A stretch of DNA of 64,000 nt from Marinomonas transparens (lineage in GTDB: Bacteria > Pseudomonadota > Gammaproteobacteria > Pseudomonadales > Marinomonadaceae). The notes beneath the pieces are model-generated. The model saw only the letters and a program-made list of their open reading frames with translations, was not told the origin of the DNA and searched no databases. Positions 36,558 through 44,892 of the stretch are shown piece by piece (position 1 is the first letter of the stretch; the number at the start of each line of letters is the position of its first letter). The DNA is taken from positions 186,001 through 250,000 of the forward strand of contig NZ_JAEMNX010000002.1 of the NCBI RefSeq assembly GCF_016463975.1, read 5' to 3'. Made by a program: the position numbers and the translations under genes.

Positions 36558-39458
36558 TTACTCACATGACAGGGAAGCATACGTAGGCGCCTTCGAAGTT
36601 CTAGCTTCGTAGATGTGCCTTAGCCCCTGAGAAAGGTAATTGACCGACACTTCTGGCCATTCACCAGATGGCCCAATAAGTTCACTCAACTTGTTAGAGT
36701 AAGACAAGATTGGCCAATGATTATCTGCGCCGAGATTTCGAATTAACGACCAAATGATAGACACGTATTCGGGGGCTAAGCCCTCAGAGACCGAAAGCCT
36801 TATAGCTTCAAATACATGTGATTTAGGAGCAGAAACAATATTTGCTCCTGATTGATTTAATCCTTCAACAATATTAAATAGGCTAGTACGGTTCTGATTT
36901 GCTAAACCAACTACGAGTTTATTATCACTATTACGGTGGACTATTTGTTTAGCCGCAGCATCTACTGGACTATAATCTAGACTGTCAAGATCATCTGGAA
37001 AAATACCGATATGAGCTAAGGTGCGCAGGTAACAAACTACAATAGATTTCGAATTCGGAATCGAGCTTGTGGGAGAGGGCATAAGCTCCCCAACTCTATA
37101 AATTGTAACCGGAAAACCATTACAAGAAATGGATTGCAGAGCCAACTCTGCGGCAAGCTTAGATTGTGCATAACCACTACTCATTGAGCCGAAGTCTCTA
37201 GCGGTTGGGGGCGTATCTACATATGTACCGTTTCCGCCTATCACAGTAGTGGACGAGATATGGTAAAATTGACAATCAGGAACAGAAGCGGCTATTTCAG
37301 CTAGTTCCACAACAGCATGAACGTTTGTTCTTTCAAGCATATAAAAGGGCTTTACAAAGTTCACCTCTGCAGCAGCATTATAAACTCGGGTTAATGTTGA
37401 AAGTAGCCAGTCCCGATCTCTCTCGCTAATACCCAATCCAGGAAGAGTAAAATCACCTAAGATAGTTTTGACATTGTCCCAATTAATTCTATTGTGCAGG
37501 GAAAATTTCAAGGCAACTTTGTGCAACTTCGACATAGCCTGAGCTTCATTGGAACTCCGAATAAAGCATATAACATCAATGCCATCTTCCTTACTAAGAT
37601 AAGATAAAAGTTGAGCGCCGAGATAACCTGTAGCGCCAGTAAGAAGAACTTTTTCACGAATTTTTTTAGGTGAAATTTTTATATCTTGCCACTTTGAAAA
37701 AACGGAGTATTCATTAACATTTTGACCTGTCTTATTTTGAAGAAAATTCTGAATCGCTTCAATTGTTGGGTTTTCATATAAATGTGAGGTCGACATCTTC
37801 ACTGAAAAATTTTCCTCGATTTTCAGTGAAAGTCGTATTGCATTCAGAGAATCGAGGCCCGCCTCAAATAAATTTTCGCCCACCTGTACCAAAATCCCTG
37901 TCAGATTTTGTACTAGTTCTTGTAACCCTTTAACATTACTTTTAACTCTATCAAAAGTAGCTTCGTCTGCCATTCGCCTAATGACAGAACGATCTATTTT
38001 TCCAGAAGTAGTCGTGACAAACTCCGAAACTTGATTAAAGACCCTCGGGATAAATTCTCTTGGTAATCTATCTTTGGCAAATAACCGTAGATTCTTTGAG
38101 GTCAGCCCTGTATGAGCTGTAAAAAATGATACTAATGTGGTTTCCTTATTGTGTTGGAACACTGGCACCACTCTAAACTGAATAATTTCTGGGTGCTCTT
38201 CGAATGTAGATTCAATTTCCTTTAATTCAACCCGAACCCCCTGAATTTTTACTTGTTTATCAGTGCGTCCACGAAAGTAAATTCGCTCATTTTGAATAAC
38301 CGCACGATCACCTGTCAAAAACACTGTTTTCACTCCATTCGTAAGTTCAATAGATTTGAATACAGATGCTGTCTTGCTGTAATCATTGTAATATCCTTTG
38401 CCCAAGCATGCGCCACCTATAGCAAGCTGCCCAATCTCTCCATCTTCTACAGGTTTAAATTCTTGGTTCAGAACCACCGCAATGGTTCCAGGAATTGGCT
38501 TTCCTAACGGAATATCAGAGGTTTCAGTACCATCGAAGTGATGATAAACCATACCAATAGCAGCCTCAGTTGGTCCGTAAGTATTAGTTAAACGCACCCA
38601 AGGCAAGAATCCCCTTACCCGTTCTAACAACTGAATAGACGCTTCCTCTCCTCCAACAAAGAGTTCCATCAAGCTTTCTAATTTGGAGGCTTTATCAGGG
38701 TGGTGTTCTAAGTAATCTAAAAGCACAGTTAACACAGAAGGAACAATATCCGTCATGACTACATTGAAGTGTGAAATCGTATCTATAGTTTTCTCAATGT
38801 CCAACAGCCCGCTTCGCTCAGGAATGACTACTGTAGCACCGAGAGTAAGTGGCCAAAGGGTCTGCCACAAAACCGGATCGAAAGTGTGTTTTGAGTTTTG
38901 TAGTATGGAATCGCCGACATTTAACATTTTTACCGAAGTATTAAACTCAAACCTGTTAACCAGCCCAAGATGGGTATTTAAGCAACATTTTGGTTTGCCC
39001 GTACTTCCAGAGGTAAAAAAACCGTATATAATACTGTCATCACTGAGTAAACGCTTACGATCGCACACAACATTCGACTTAGGTCGAATAATATTCAAGC
39101 CGCTTATTAAGACGTGATCTATATTGGAAGTGGCATCTGTAAGAACTATTCGACTTCCAAGATCTTCAAGCATTTGTACAGTTCGCTCAGAAGGCGATGA
39201 TATGTCAATAGGAACAAATGTCGCTGCCACTTGAAGACAAGCAAACATTCCGGCGACCATATCTGCCCCACCACTTGAGATAATAGGTACTATCTCCTCC
39301 CTTCGACACCCAAATTCGTAGAGTTGTATTGAAATACTCCCAATTTTCCCAAGAAGCTGGGAGTAAGTAATTGAGCTTTTAGAATCGACAATTGCAATTG
39401 CATCAGGATACTTACCAGCGGATACAATAAATTGTTCAAAAATGCTTTTTTGATCCAT
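36558..39458 (-). CDS. NRPS-like adenylation-carrier-reductase protein
   Basis: A 966-residue single module with no condensation domain. The adenylation domain spans about residues 5-500: FFTSGSTGKPK (A3), HTFDPVLWQT (A4), NTYGPTEAA (A5), FLTGDRA (A7) and TTSGKIDRS with the A10 Lys. The carrier domain has its phosphopantetheine Ser in FEAGLDSLNAIR (about 537). The thioester reductase starts at about 603, with VLLTGATGYLGAQLL and the Tyr-x3-Lys in SGYAQSKLAAE. It should load one amino or carboxylic acid and release it as an aldehyde or alcohol. The start at 39458 is chosen for GGAGG upstream. The substrate is not predictable with confidence. Confidence 0.93.
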   Translation of the reverse strand: MDQKSIFEQFIVSAGKYPDAIAIVDSKSSITYSQLLGKIGSISIQLYEFGCRREEIVPIISSGGADMVAGMFACLQVAATFVPIDISSPSERTVQMLEDLGSRIVLTDATSNIDHVLISGLNIIRPKSNVVCDRKRLLSDDSIIYGFFTSGSTGKPKCCLNTHLGLVNRFEFNTSVKMLNVGDSILQNSKHTFDPVLWQTLWPLTLGATVVIPERSGLLDIEKTIDTISHFNVVMTDIVPSVLTVLLDYLEHHPDKASKLESLMELFVGGEEASIQLLERVRGFLPWVRLTNTYGPTEAAIGMVYHHFDGTETSDIPLGKPIPGTIAVVLNQEFKPVEDGEIGQLAIGGACLGKGYYNDYSKTASVFKSIELTNGVKTVFLTGDRAVIQNERIYFRGRTDKQVKIQGVRVELKEIESTFEEHPEIIQFRVVPVFQHNKETTLVSFFTAHTGLTSKNLRLFAKDRLPREFIPRVFNQVSEFVTTTSGKIDRSVIRRMADEATFDRVKSNVKGLQELVQNLTGILVQVGENLFEAGLDSLNAIRLSLKIEENFSVKMSTSHLYENPTIEAIQNFLQNKTGQNVNEYSVFSKWQDIKISPKKIREKVLLTGATGYLGAQLLSYLSKEDGIDVICFIRSSNEAQAMSKLHKVALKFSLHNRINWDNVKTILGDFTLPGLGISERDRDWLLSTLTRVYNAAAEVNFVKPFYMLERTNVHAVVELAEIAASVPDCQFYHISSTTVIGGNGTYVDTPPTARDFGSMSSGYAQSKLAAELALQSISCNGFPVTIYRVGELMPSPTSSIPNSKSIVVCYLRTLAHIGIFPDDLDSLDYSPVDAAAKQIVHRNSDNKLVVGLANQNRTSLFNIVEGLNQSGANIVSAPKSHVFEAIRLSVSEGLAPEYVSIIWSLIRNLGADNHWPILSYSNKLSELIGPSGEWPEVSVNYLSQGLRHIYEARTSKAPTYASLSCE

Positions 39459-39517
39459 GAATTCCTCCAATAATGAAAATAGCTCAGCACCGGTTTAGCA
39501 CCGATGATTAGAATTGT

Positions 39518-40828
39518 TCAAATTATTGAACTGAGAATTTCAACAGATAGGTCTACCGTTAAATCAATCTGCTCTTTGGTGTGAACAGTACTGAAGAAAA
39601 TTGGTTCTTCGATTGTCGGAGCAAAAAGCACGCCTCTTTCTGCCATACGGCGATGAAATTTTGCAAATAAATCCGAATTTTGCAGCTCTACATCATCAAA
39701 GTTTCTTAAGCTCTTCATATCCGAATTGAAGATATAAGTCGCCATGGTTCCATAACTCTGTATCCCAAAAGGAATCCCATAAGCTTCAAACTTTTCGCGT
39801 GTCCTTTGACAGAAATACTCCACTAGAAGTTTTGTGTTATCCAATAAATGCCCCGACGAAAGCTCATCAAGAGCAGCCACACCAGCAACCATTGTAAGCG
39901 GGTTCCCTGCAAAAGAACCGCCTTGAAACACACCACCATTGGTACCAACCTGTTTCATCAACTCTCGGCGACCGCCATAAGCACCAACTGGTAATCCACC
40001 GCCAATAACCTTACCAAATGTTGTTAAATCAGGAATTACACCTAATTCGTCGGATACTGCTCCATAACTGCATCTGAAACCAGATACAACCTCGTCAAAA
40101 ATTAATACAGCACCGGCTTCATCACAGCATTTACGTAACGCCCCCAAAAAACTGACATCGGGTAGGATCAACCCCATATTTGTAGCAACAGGCTCAACAA
40201 TCACTGCCGCAATGTTAGCTCCATTTTCCTTGAAAATTTCGCAGACCATGGTTTCGTCATTATATCTAGACATCAGCGTGGCATTTCGTACGACATCTGC
40301 GATTCCATCTCTCATAGACAAAGGATTGTTGCGCACAGCACTCTTTGTTGCGTGCGTCAGTAGTCCGTCAGAATGACCGTGATAGCCACCTCTAAACTTT
40401 AAAATATAGGGTCTATTGGTGTAAGCTCTAGCAACACGTATTGCTGTCATCACTGCTTCTGTTCCACTACAGGTAAAACGAATCTCATCTACATGAGAAA
40501 CTGCGTTTACCAATCGAGAAGCCAACTCATATTCATATTTGCAATTTATACCAAAAACAGCTCCATTTTTAATTTGACTTTCTAATGTTGATGATACGAT
40601 ATCAGGTGAATGACCCAATATGTTGGGACCGAGCCCCATCATATAATCGATGTATTCATTCCCATCTACATCTTGAATAATGCTACCTTTTGCTTTATCT
40701 GCAATAATTATTGGCGTTTCAACATCCCGAAATAATCGGCCTGGTGAGTTTGCCCCCGACGTAATAACTTCAGAAATTTTCTCAGAAATTTTTCTCGAGC
40801 ATTGCAGCTTCTTAGATCCATCTAACAT
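39518..40828 (-). CDS. Class III aminotransferase, glutamate-1-semialdehyde aminomutase-like
   Basis: A 436-residue PLP enzyme with strong likeness to HemL: FTCSGTEAVMTAIRVARA, FRGGYHGHSDG, LIFDEVVSGFRC and the PLP Lys in TFGKVIGGGLPVGAYGG. HemL moves an amino group within a 2-amino aldehyde. Here the adjacent reductase-type NRPS could supply just such an aldehyde, so a 1-amino-2-ketone or a diamine may be formed (inference). It is not the housekeeping hemL by context: it sits inside a biosynthetic operon with gaps of 16 and 59 bp. Confidence 0.9.
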   Translation of the reverse strand: MLDGSKKLQCSRKISEKISEVITSGANSPGRLFRDVETPIIIADKAKGSIIQDVDGNEYIDYMMGLGPNILGHSPDIVSSTLESQIKNGAVFGINCKYEYELASRLVNAVSHVDEIRFTCSGTEAVMTAIRVARAYTNRPYILKFRGGYHGHSDGLLTHATKSAVRNNPLSMRDGIADVVRNATLMSRYNDETMVCEIFKENGANIAAVIVEPVATNMGLILPDVSFLGALRKCCDEAGAVLIFDEVVSGFRCSYGAVSDELGVIPDLTTFGKVIGGGLPVGAYGGRRELMKQVGTNGGVFQGGSFAGNPLTMVAGVAALDELSSGHLLDNTKLLVEYFCQRTREKFEAYGIPFGIQSYGTMATYIFNSDMKSLRNFDDVELQNSDLFAKFHRRMAERGVLFAPTIEEPIFFSTVHTKEQIDLTVDLSVEILSSII

Positions 40829-40844
40829 TAGTATTTCCTTAAAT

Positions 40845-41591
40845 TTAGTAGAATAGTTCAGTGGTGGAAGTGTCCAATTTTCGCTTCAAGTCAGAGTCAG
40901 ATACAAAATCCATATTTATGATCAAACGTCGAGTAGGTTTTACTAGCGGATGAACCTGATGCAGAAAATTTCCTGAGCGAAAGAAATAAAAGCTCTCTTG
41001 CGGAAAATAGTGTGACTCAATCGAATGCTGTGTTAAAACTTCAAAGATGTTCGTTTTACCTTTTTCATGACCGGTATTCGGAACAAGTTGTGTAAACCCT
41101 CCGAAACTCGGCGGAGGACATTCAATCATCCATATGAGTGCAAAACTACAATCATCCCAATGCCAACCATGAGTATCGCCAGGCTCTGTCATTAGAGAAA
41201 CGGCTAATTGTTCAACTGGATTTGGAAATATACTGACCCTTTCCCCCGCTATCTCAGAGATAAAGTTCAAGAAAGCCTCATTATCATAAATCGCAGACAT
41301 ACATGGGCCATTATTTCGACACAACTCATTTCCAACAGTAGTAAGCGCCCTACGTGTATTGTCACTGTGTTCAAGACTGATATTTCTCTTGATACCGTGT
41401 TCCTTGACAATATTATTGGTCTCAGAAACAAGTTGCTTCCACATATCTTTTGAAAGAATATTCCGAACATTAACTAGCCCACAAGTCTTAAATTTTTCTT
41501 TTAAATTGGCAAGTTGAAGTTCTGAAAAATCCGAAATAGTACCTGAAAGCCGTTGAGAAAATTTATCGTATATATTATTATAACTTGACAT
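40845..41591 (-). CDS. 2-oxoglutarate/Fe(II)-type oxygenase
   Basis: A 248-residue non-haem iron oxygenase candidate. The metal triad is readable as His and Asp in GWHWDDCSFALIW and a distal His in NFLHQVHPL. An Arg for 2-oxoglutarate is in TRRLIINMDF. The reaction could be hydroxylation, desaturation or halogenation; the intact HxD acid favours hydroxylation over halogenation. GGAGTGAGAT precedes the ATG and overlaps the end of a 47-codon upstream frame. It is the first long gene of the operon. Confidence 0.85.
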   Translation of the reverse strand: MSSYNNIYDKFSQRLSGTISDFSELQLANLKEKFKTCGLVNVRNILSKDMWKQLVSETNNIVKEHGIKRNISLEHSDNTRRALTTVGNELCRNNGPCMSAIYDNEAFLNFISEIAGERVSIFPNPVEQLAVSLMTEPGDTHGWHWDDCSFALIWMIECPPPSFGGFTQLVPNTGHEKGKTNIFEVLTQHSIESHYFPQESFYFFRSGNFLHQVHPLVKPTRRLIINMDFVSDSDLKRKLDTSTTELFY

Positions 41592-41594
41592 ATC

Positions 41595-41738
41595 TCACTC
41601 CAGATTCATTTCCAAACCATTGAAATATTTTAATAAAATTGGATAAAAACTTAACATCGGATGCAAGACAAGGCATTGATTTAAAAAAAATACTTTTATT
41701 AACAAGAATGGACGAAAATCAATTGATTTTACTTTCAT
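41595..41738 (-). CDS. Possible 47-residue leading peptide of the biosynthetic operon
   Basis: An ATG-initiated frame with a strong Shine-Dalgarno (AGGGAGG, eight bases before the ATG). Its stop is three bases before the oxygenase ATG, which is the arrangement of a coupled operon gene. The product is hydrophobic and aromatic (MKVKSIDFRPFLLIKVFFLN at the start, one Cys, one each of two separated Pro-Met/Pro-Ile motifs, ending in GLEMNLE). I do not recognise a family. It could be a leader peptide controlling the operon, a small membrane peptide, or a substrate or carrier. Confidence 0.5.
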   Translation of the reverse strand: MKVKSIDFRPFLLIKVFFLNQCLVLHPMLSFYPILLKYFNGLEMNLE

Positions 41739-41809
41739 TATTCATACCTCCCTATATATTGATAAAAATTAACACAAAATAATTCACATTAAAAGCCTAA
41801 AAATAAAAC

Positions 41810-41838
41810 TTTATTTTCAGATAACCGGTGTTTTTCAA
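41810..41838 (-). promoter_or_regulatory. Candidate promoter of the biosynthetic operon
   Basis: On the minus strand TTGAAA and AATAAA are separated by 17 bp, a sigma-70-like arrangement. It is about 70 bp before the 47-codon frame and just inside the IS30 remnant edge. The -10 match is only fair. Confidence 0.35.
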
Positions 41839-41886
41839 GATAAATAGGACTCAAAAATCATAAAGAATTAACTCATCTATAAAAAT

Positions 41887-42213
41887 CCTAGATATCAACA
41901 ATAAGTGACACACGCTTATTTAATAATACTTCAATTGGAGTGAGATAGTTTAGCGATTTTCTCGGCCCTAAATTGATTAGCATTTGTGTATCTGCAATTT
42001 CCTGATCGGTGAGCTGACCTATGGCAAACTCCTTATGGTAAAAACGTCTCAGCAGACCATTTGTATTTTCATTGAGACCTCGCTGCCACGAGTGATAAGG
42101 CTTAGCAAAATAGGTTTTACATTTCAGTGCTTTGGCAATGCTTTGATGACCTGAAAATTCACCGCCATTATCAAAAATGATGCTATGACACATATGCTTA
42201 AAAGGCTTTAATA
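41887..42213 (-). pseudogene. IS30-family transposase remnant (C-terminal part)
   Basis: The last about 108 residues of an IS30 transposase remain: IIFDNGGEF (second catalytic Asp), SWQRGLNENTNGLLRRF (catalytic Glu) and the tail GPRKSLNYLTPIEVL. The N-terminal two-thirds are missing; homology stops at LLKPFK exactly where the IS982-type terminal repeat begins. Its own outer end near 41887 has CCT and AAGTGACACAC, resembling the complete IS30 ends nearby. It differs in sequence from the intact copy at 43161. The other half is not found beyond 44280, so a deletion accompanied or followed the insertion. Confidence 0.88.
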
Positions 42214-42226
42214 ACCCGTGGTGCAT

Positions 42227-43136
42227 TTAGGAAATGACAATTTTCAAATTGTTTAATTTATTTCCAGCTGAAAAATTCACCCATTGGATAAGAGTTAACG
42301 CCGCTATTTTAGTGACGACTCTTCGGCTAATTCCTTTAAAGGATTTAGCATAATTACGACGAATCATAAATTGATCGCATAGCTGAGAGAAAAGCGTTTC
42401 TATCCGCTTTCTCACTTTTCGATAACTTGGCAACAATCCCTTAAAGTTGAGTTGGTTCTTACGCATAGGTGTTTGTAAGTTAATCGAAGACGTTTGAAAC
42501 AAATCACTCTGCCATTGCTGACTTAAATACCCTTTACCTCCTACGAGAACACAATGATCAACGGCACCCTGAATGTCATTTAAATACTGTATATCATGCA
42601 ATGAAGCCTTTGATATATCGAACATTTTTATAACACCCTCAGGTGTGCAAGCCGCATGAAGTTTGTACCCAAAATATTTCATATCTTGTGCAACGCAGAA
42701 ACCAAAATTAGGGGCGCTTTCAATGTGTTCCTGACAGACCTTGCTACGATTCGCTCTGCTTAATCGACACACTTTAAGAGGCATACTATCCACAATATAA
42801 AGATCACTTAGGCTACATTTCATTGACCATTTTTTGCCTAATATCTTCGAGTTTAAAGCTTAGCTTCCTTACTCTACGATTGTAAACTGAGCGTTCAATA
42901 CGACCATGCACCTGTGGTGGTGGTCGTTTAAAAAGAAAATGCTCAGAATCAATACCCAAGGTTTCAACTGCAAGACTTAAAGACAACAGCTCTTTATCTG
43001 TTAATTTTGGCAAACGAATTTGGTTTAAGAAATTGTCGCAAGGCTCTATAGAATGTAAAAGCTTTAATATTTTTCTATAAACAGTTTGTAAATTACTAAT
43101 CTTATTGCCATTTTCTTCGAATACTAATGATAACAT
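42227..43136 (-). pseudogene. IS982-family transposase, frameshifted
   Basis: Two overlapping frames form one IS982 transposase. The N-terminal part (from 43136) has LPKLTDKELLSLSLAVETLG. The C-terminal part (to 42227) has YIVDSMPLKVC with the first catalytic Asp, YFGYKLHAACTPEG, LVGGKGYLSQQW and KRIETLFSQLCDQF with the Glu. The first frame ends at a TAG near 42813. Reading through needs a +1 shift near a run of six A (about 42825). A programmed shift is possible, but an indel is more likely. An upstream extension to 43187 is only read-through into the IS30 end. Confidence 0.8.
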
Positions 43137-43160
43137 CTTTATGAAGATGGGTAACTTACC

Positions 43161-44246
43161 CCTGAATTCAAGTTCGAAGTGCGACACTTTTTATTTCAAG
43201 CAGCTAAGCACATCTCTTTAAATACGATAGCTGGCTGCTTGAACCCTAAACATTTCCTTGGGCGATAATTGATGCGTGTCATTGCCCAGTGAATCATGTC
43301 ATCTTCAATCTCTCTTAGATCTGTTCCTTTCTTCACATATTGCCTTAAAAGACCATTACTATTTTCGTTAGCACCGCGCTCCCAAGAGCTATAAGGGTGG
43401 GCAAAATACACTTTTGTACTCAGGGCTTCTGCAATCTCTTTGTGATGAGCAAATTCTCTACCATTATCTGCTGTAATCGTATGCACATGAGCCTTAAAGG
43501 GCATTAATAACTCTATCGTCGCTCGAGTAACATCAACTGCGGACTTTGAGTTAACTTTCTTGATCAAGTAACAACGCGTCTTCCGCTCAAGCAGTGTGAC
43601 AATAGAGCCTGTGCCATTTTTGCCTAAAACTGTGTCTATTTCCCAATCCCCAAAGCGTTCTCGCGTATCGACAACATCTGGTCGTTCCTCTATGGATACG
43701 GCATTCTTTATGGCTTCAGACCTTGTTCGTTTGCCTTTTCGATAGCGCTTATGCCCTTGTCTTAAATGACGGTAAAGCGTCCCTTTGAGTCTTTTATCGT
43801 CATGGATGAATTGAAAAATACATTCATGACTGACAAGCACTCCACACATTTTTAATACATTAGAGACTTGCTCTGGACTCCAATCAAACTCAATAAGAAT
43901 ATGAATAAAATCAATTGTCTTTGACGATATACGGTACTTGGCCGATGTTTTCCGTCTTGTTAAGCAGGCATCTTGTGCTTTTTTAGGACAGTATGTTTTT
44001 GTCTTTTTATTGCGCTTCAATTCACGATAGATCGTAGCTCGATGGTACTTAATCGTATGGGCAATATTAGAAACTGACACTTTCTGTTCTAAAAGAGCAG
44101 AAATCTGGTATCTTTTGCCTTCGGTCAACTGCTGATAACTCATGTTGGTACTGCTTTTTTCTGTGGTAAGAAGAATCATACCAACCTCAGCAGTTGGCTT
44201 CTTCTACACCTTCTTTGCAGTGTCGCACTTATTACCTGAATTTAGG
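43161..44246. mobile_element. Complete IS30-family element
   Basis: Imperfect 28-bp terminal inverted repeats (43161-43188 and 44219-44246) share the inner block AAGTGCGACACT and an outer CCT-AATTCA. The two-base flanks are CC on both sides, fitting an IS30 target duplication. It lies in the short leader between the IS982 end and its transposase start. Confidence 0.82.
43196..44179 (-). CDS. IS30-family transposase (intact)
   Basis: A 327-residue IS30 transposase. The N-terminal helix-turn-helix (YQQLTEGKRYQISALL, TIYRELKRN) is followed by the DDE catalytic domain: GDWEIDTVLG (Asp), TITADNGREF (Asp) and SWERGANENSNG (Glu). It ends with the usual NYRPRKCLGF tail. The start at 44179 has GAGG upstream; a shorter product starting at the more usual MSYQQL is also possible. 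No disruption is visible, so the element may be active. Confidence 0.93.
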   Translation of the reverse strand: MILLTTEKSSTNMSYQQLTEGKRYQISALLEQKVSVSNIAHTIKYHRATIYRELKRNKKTKTYCPKKAQDACLTRRKTSAKYRISSKTIDFIHILIEFDWSPEQVSNVLKMCGVLVSHECIFQFIHDDKRLKGTLYRHLRQGHKRYRKGKRTRSEAIKNAVSIEERPDVVDTRERFGDWEIDTVLGKNGTGSIVTLLERKTRCYLIKKVNSKSAVDVTRATIELLMPFKAHVHTITADNGREFAHHKEIAEALSTKVYFAHPYSSWERGANENSNGLLRQYVKKGTDLREIEDDMIHWAMTRINYRPRKCLGFKQPAIVFKEMCLAA

Positions 44247-44319
44247 CCTTTTTATCTTTTTCCTAAATGCACCACGGGGTTTAGTATCAAGTAAACACAA
44301 TAACTCGACGAAACTGACG

Positions 44320-44811
44320 TTATAAAGGTGAATACTCTGCAAGGTTTTGAATATCACCTTCTTCAAGGCGAAAGATGCTAAGTTCTTCCATATGACGAGC
44401 CCCAATGCTTTCGTAAAAACCTATCGCGTTTTCATTCCACTTGAGTGCCCACCACTCAAATCGACCACAATTACGACCTTTAGCAAGACTCGCTAAATAG
44501 CCAAGGGCTTTCTTACCAATTCCCCCACCTTGAAATTGAGGGCGCACATACAAGTCATCTAGATGCAGGCCTTTTTTTCCTGTGGTGGTCGAAAAAGTAT
44601 GGTAATAAACGGCAAAGCCCGCTGGTGCACCATCCACAAAAAAGAAAATTGCTTCCGCTATAGGCTGCTCACCGAACAAGTTTTCCTTGAGACTTTCCTC
44701 AGTAACCACAACATCGAAAGGAAAGCCCTCTTCAACCGCAAGCTCTTTAATGAAAGTAAGCAGAAGAGATACCTCTGATATATTTGCATTTCTTATAGTT
44801 AACTCTGGCAC
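44320..44811 (-). CDS. GNAT-family N-acetyltransferase (diamine-type)
   Basis: A GNAT of about 163 residues with the acetyl-CoA loop RPQFQGGGIGKKAL, the upstream LHLDDLYV strand and the ENAIGFYESIGA helix. The order resembles spermidine/spermine or diamine acetyltransferases. GTG at 44811 is favoured because GGAGG lies five bases before it. It lies 72 bp after the cobalamin operon and immediately outside the IS982 end, so it may be a passenger or flank of the IS region. Confidence 0.85.
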   Translation of the reverse strand: MPELTIRNANISEVSLLLTFIKELAVEEGFPFDVVVTEESLKENLFGEQPIAEAIFFFVDGAPAGFAVYYHTFSTTTGKKGLHLDDLYVRPQFQGGGIGKKALGYLASLAKGRNCGRFEWWALKWNENAIGFYESIGARHMEELSIFRLEEGDIQNLAEYSPL

Positions 44812-44892
44812 CGTAACCTCCAAGACTCACAAAGCACTACTCGCACAACAACTGTACTAAACATAGCGTTTCTTTCTCACTAATAAAAATAA

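Larger units (their letters stand above)
42214..44280. mobile_element. IS982-type insertion sequence split by an IS30 element
   Basis: Both ends carry the inverted repeat CGTGGTGCATTTAGGAAA (42218-42234 region and the complement at 44258-44275), each preceded outside by ACC. Without the nested IS30 the element would be about 980 bp, normal for IS982. No target duplication is visible at its outer ends, consistent with a later deletion. Confidence 0.8.

Noticed and set aside
43137-43187. An in-frame GTG extension of the IS982 N-terminal frame
   Set aside because: It runs into the IS30 terminal repeat, so it is a product of the insertion and not a real start.
44320-44811. The GNAT gene as part of the cobalamin operon or of the NRPS operon
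   Set aside because: It is 81 bp past cbiG with no coupling, and the IS elements separate it from the NRPS operon. A function in either is unsupported.
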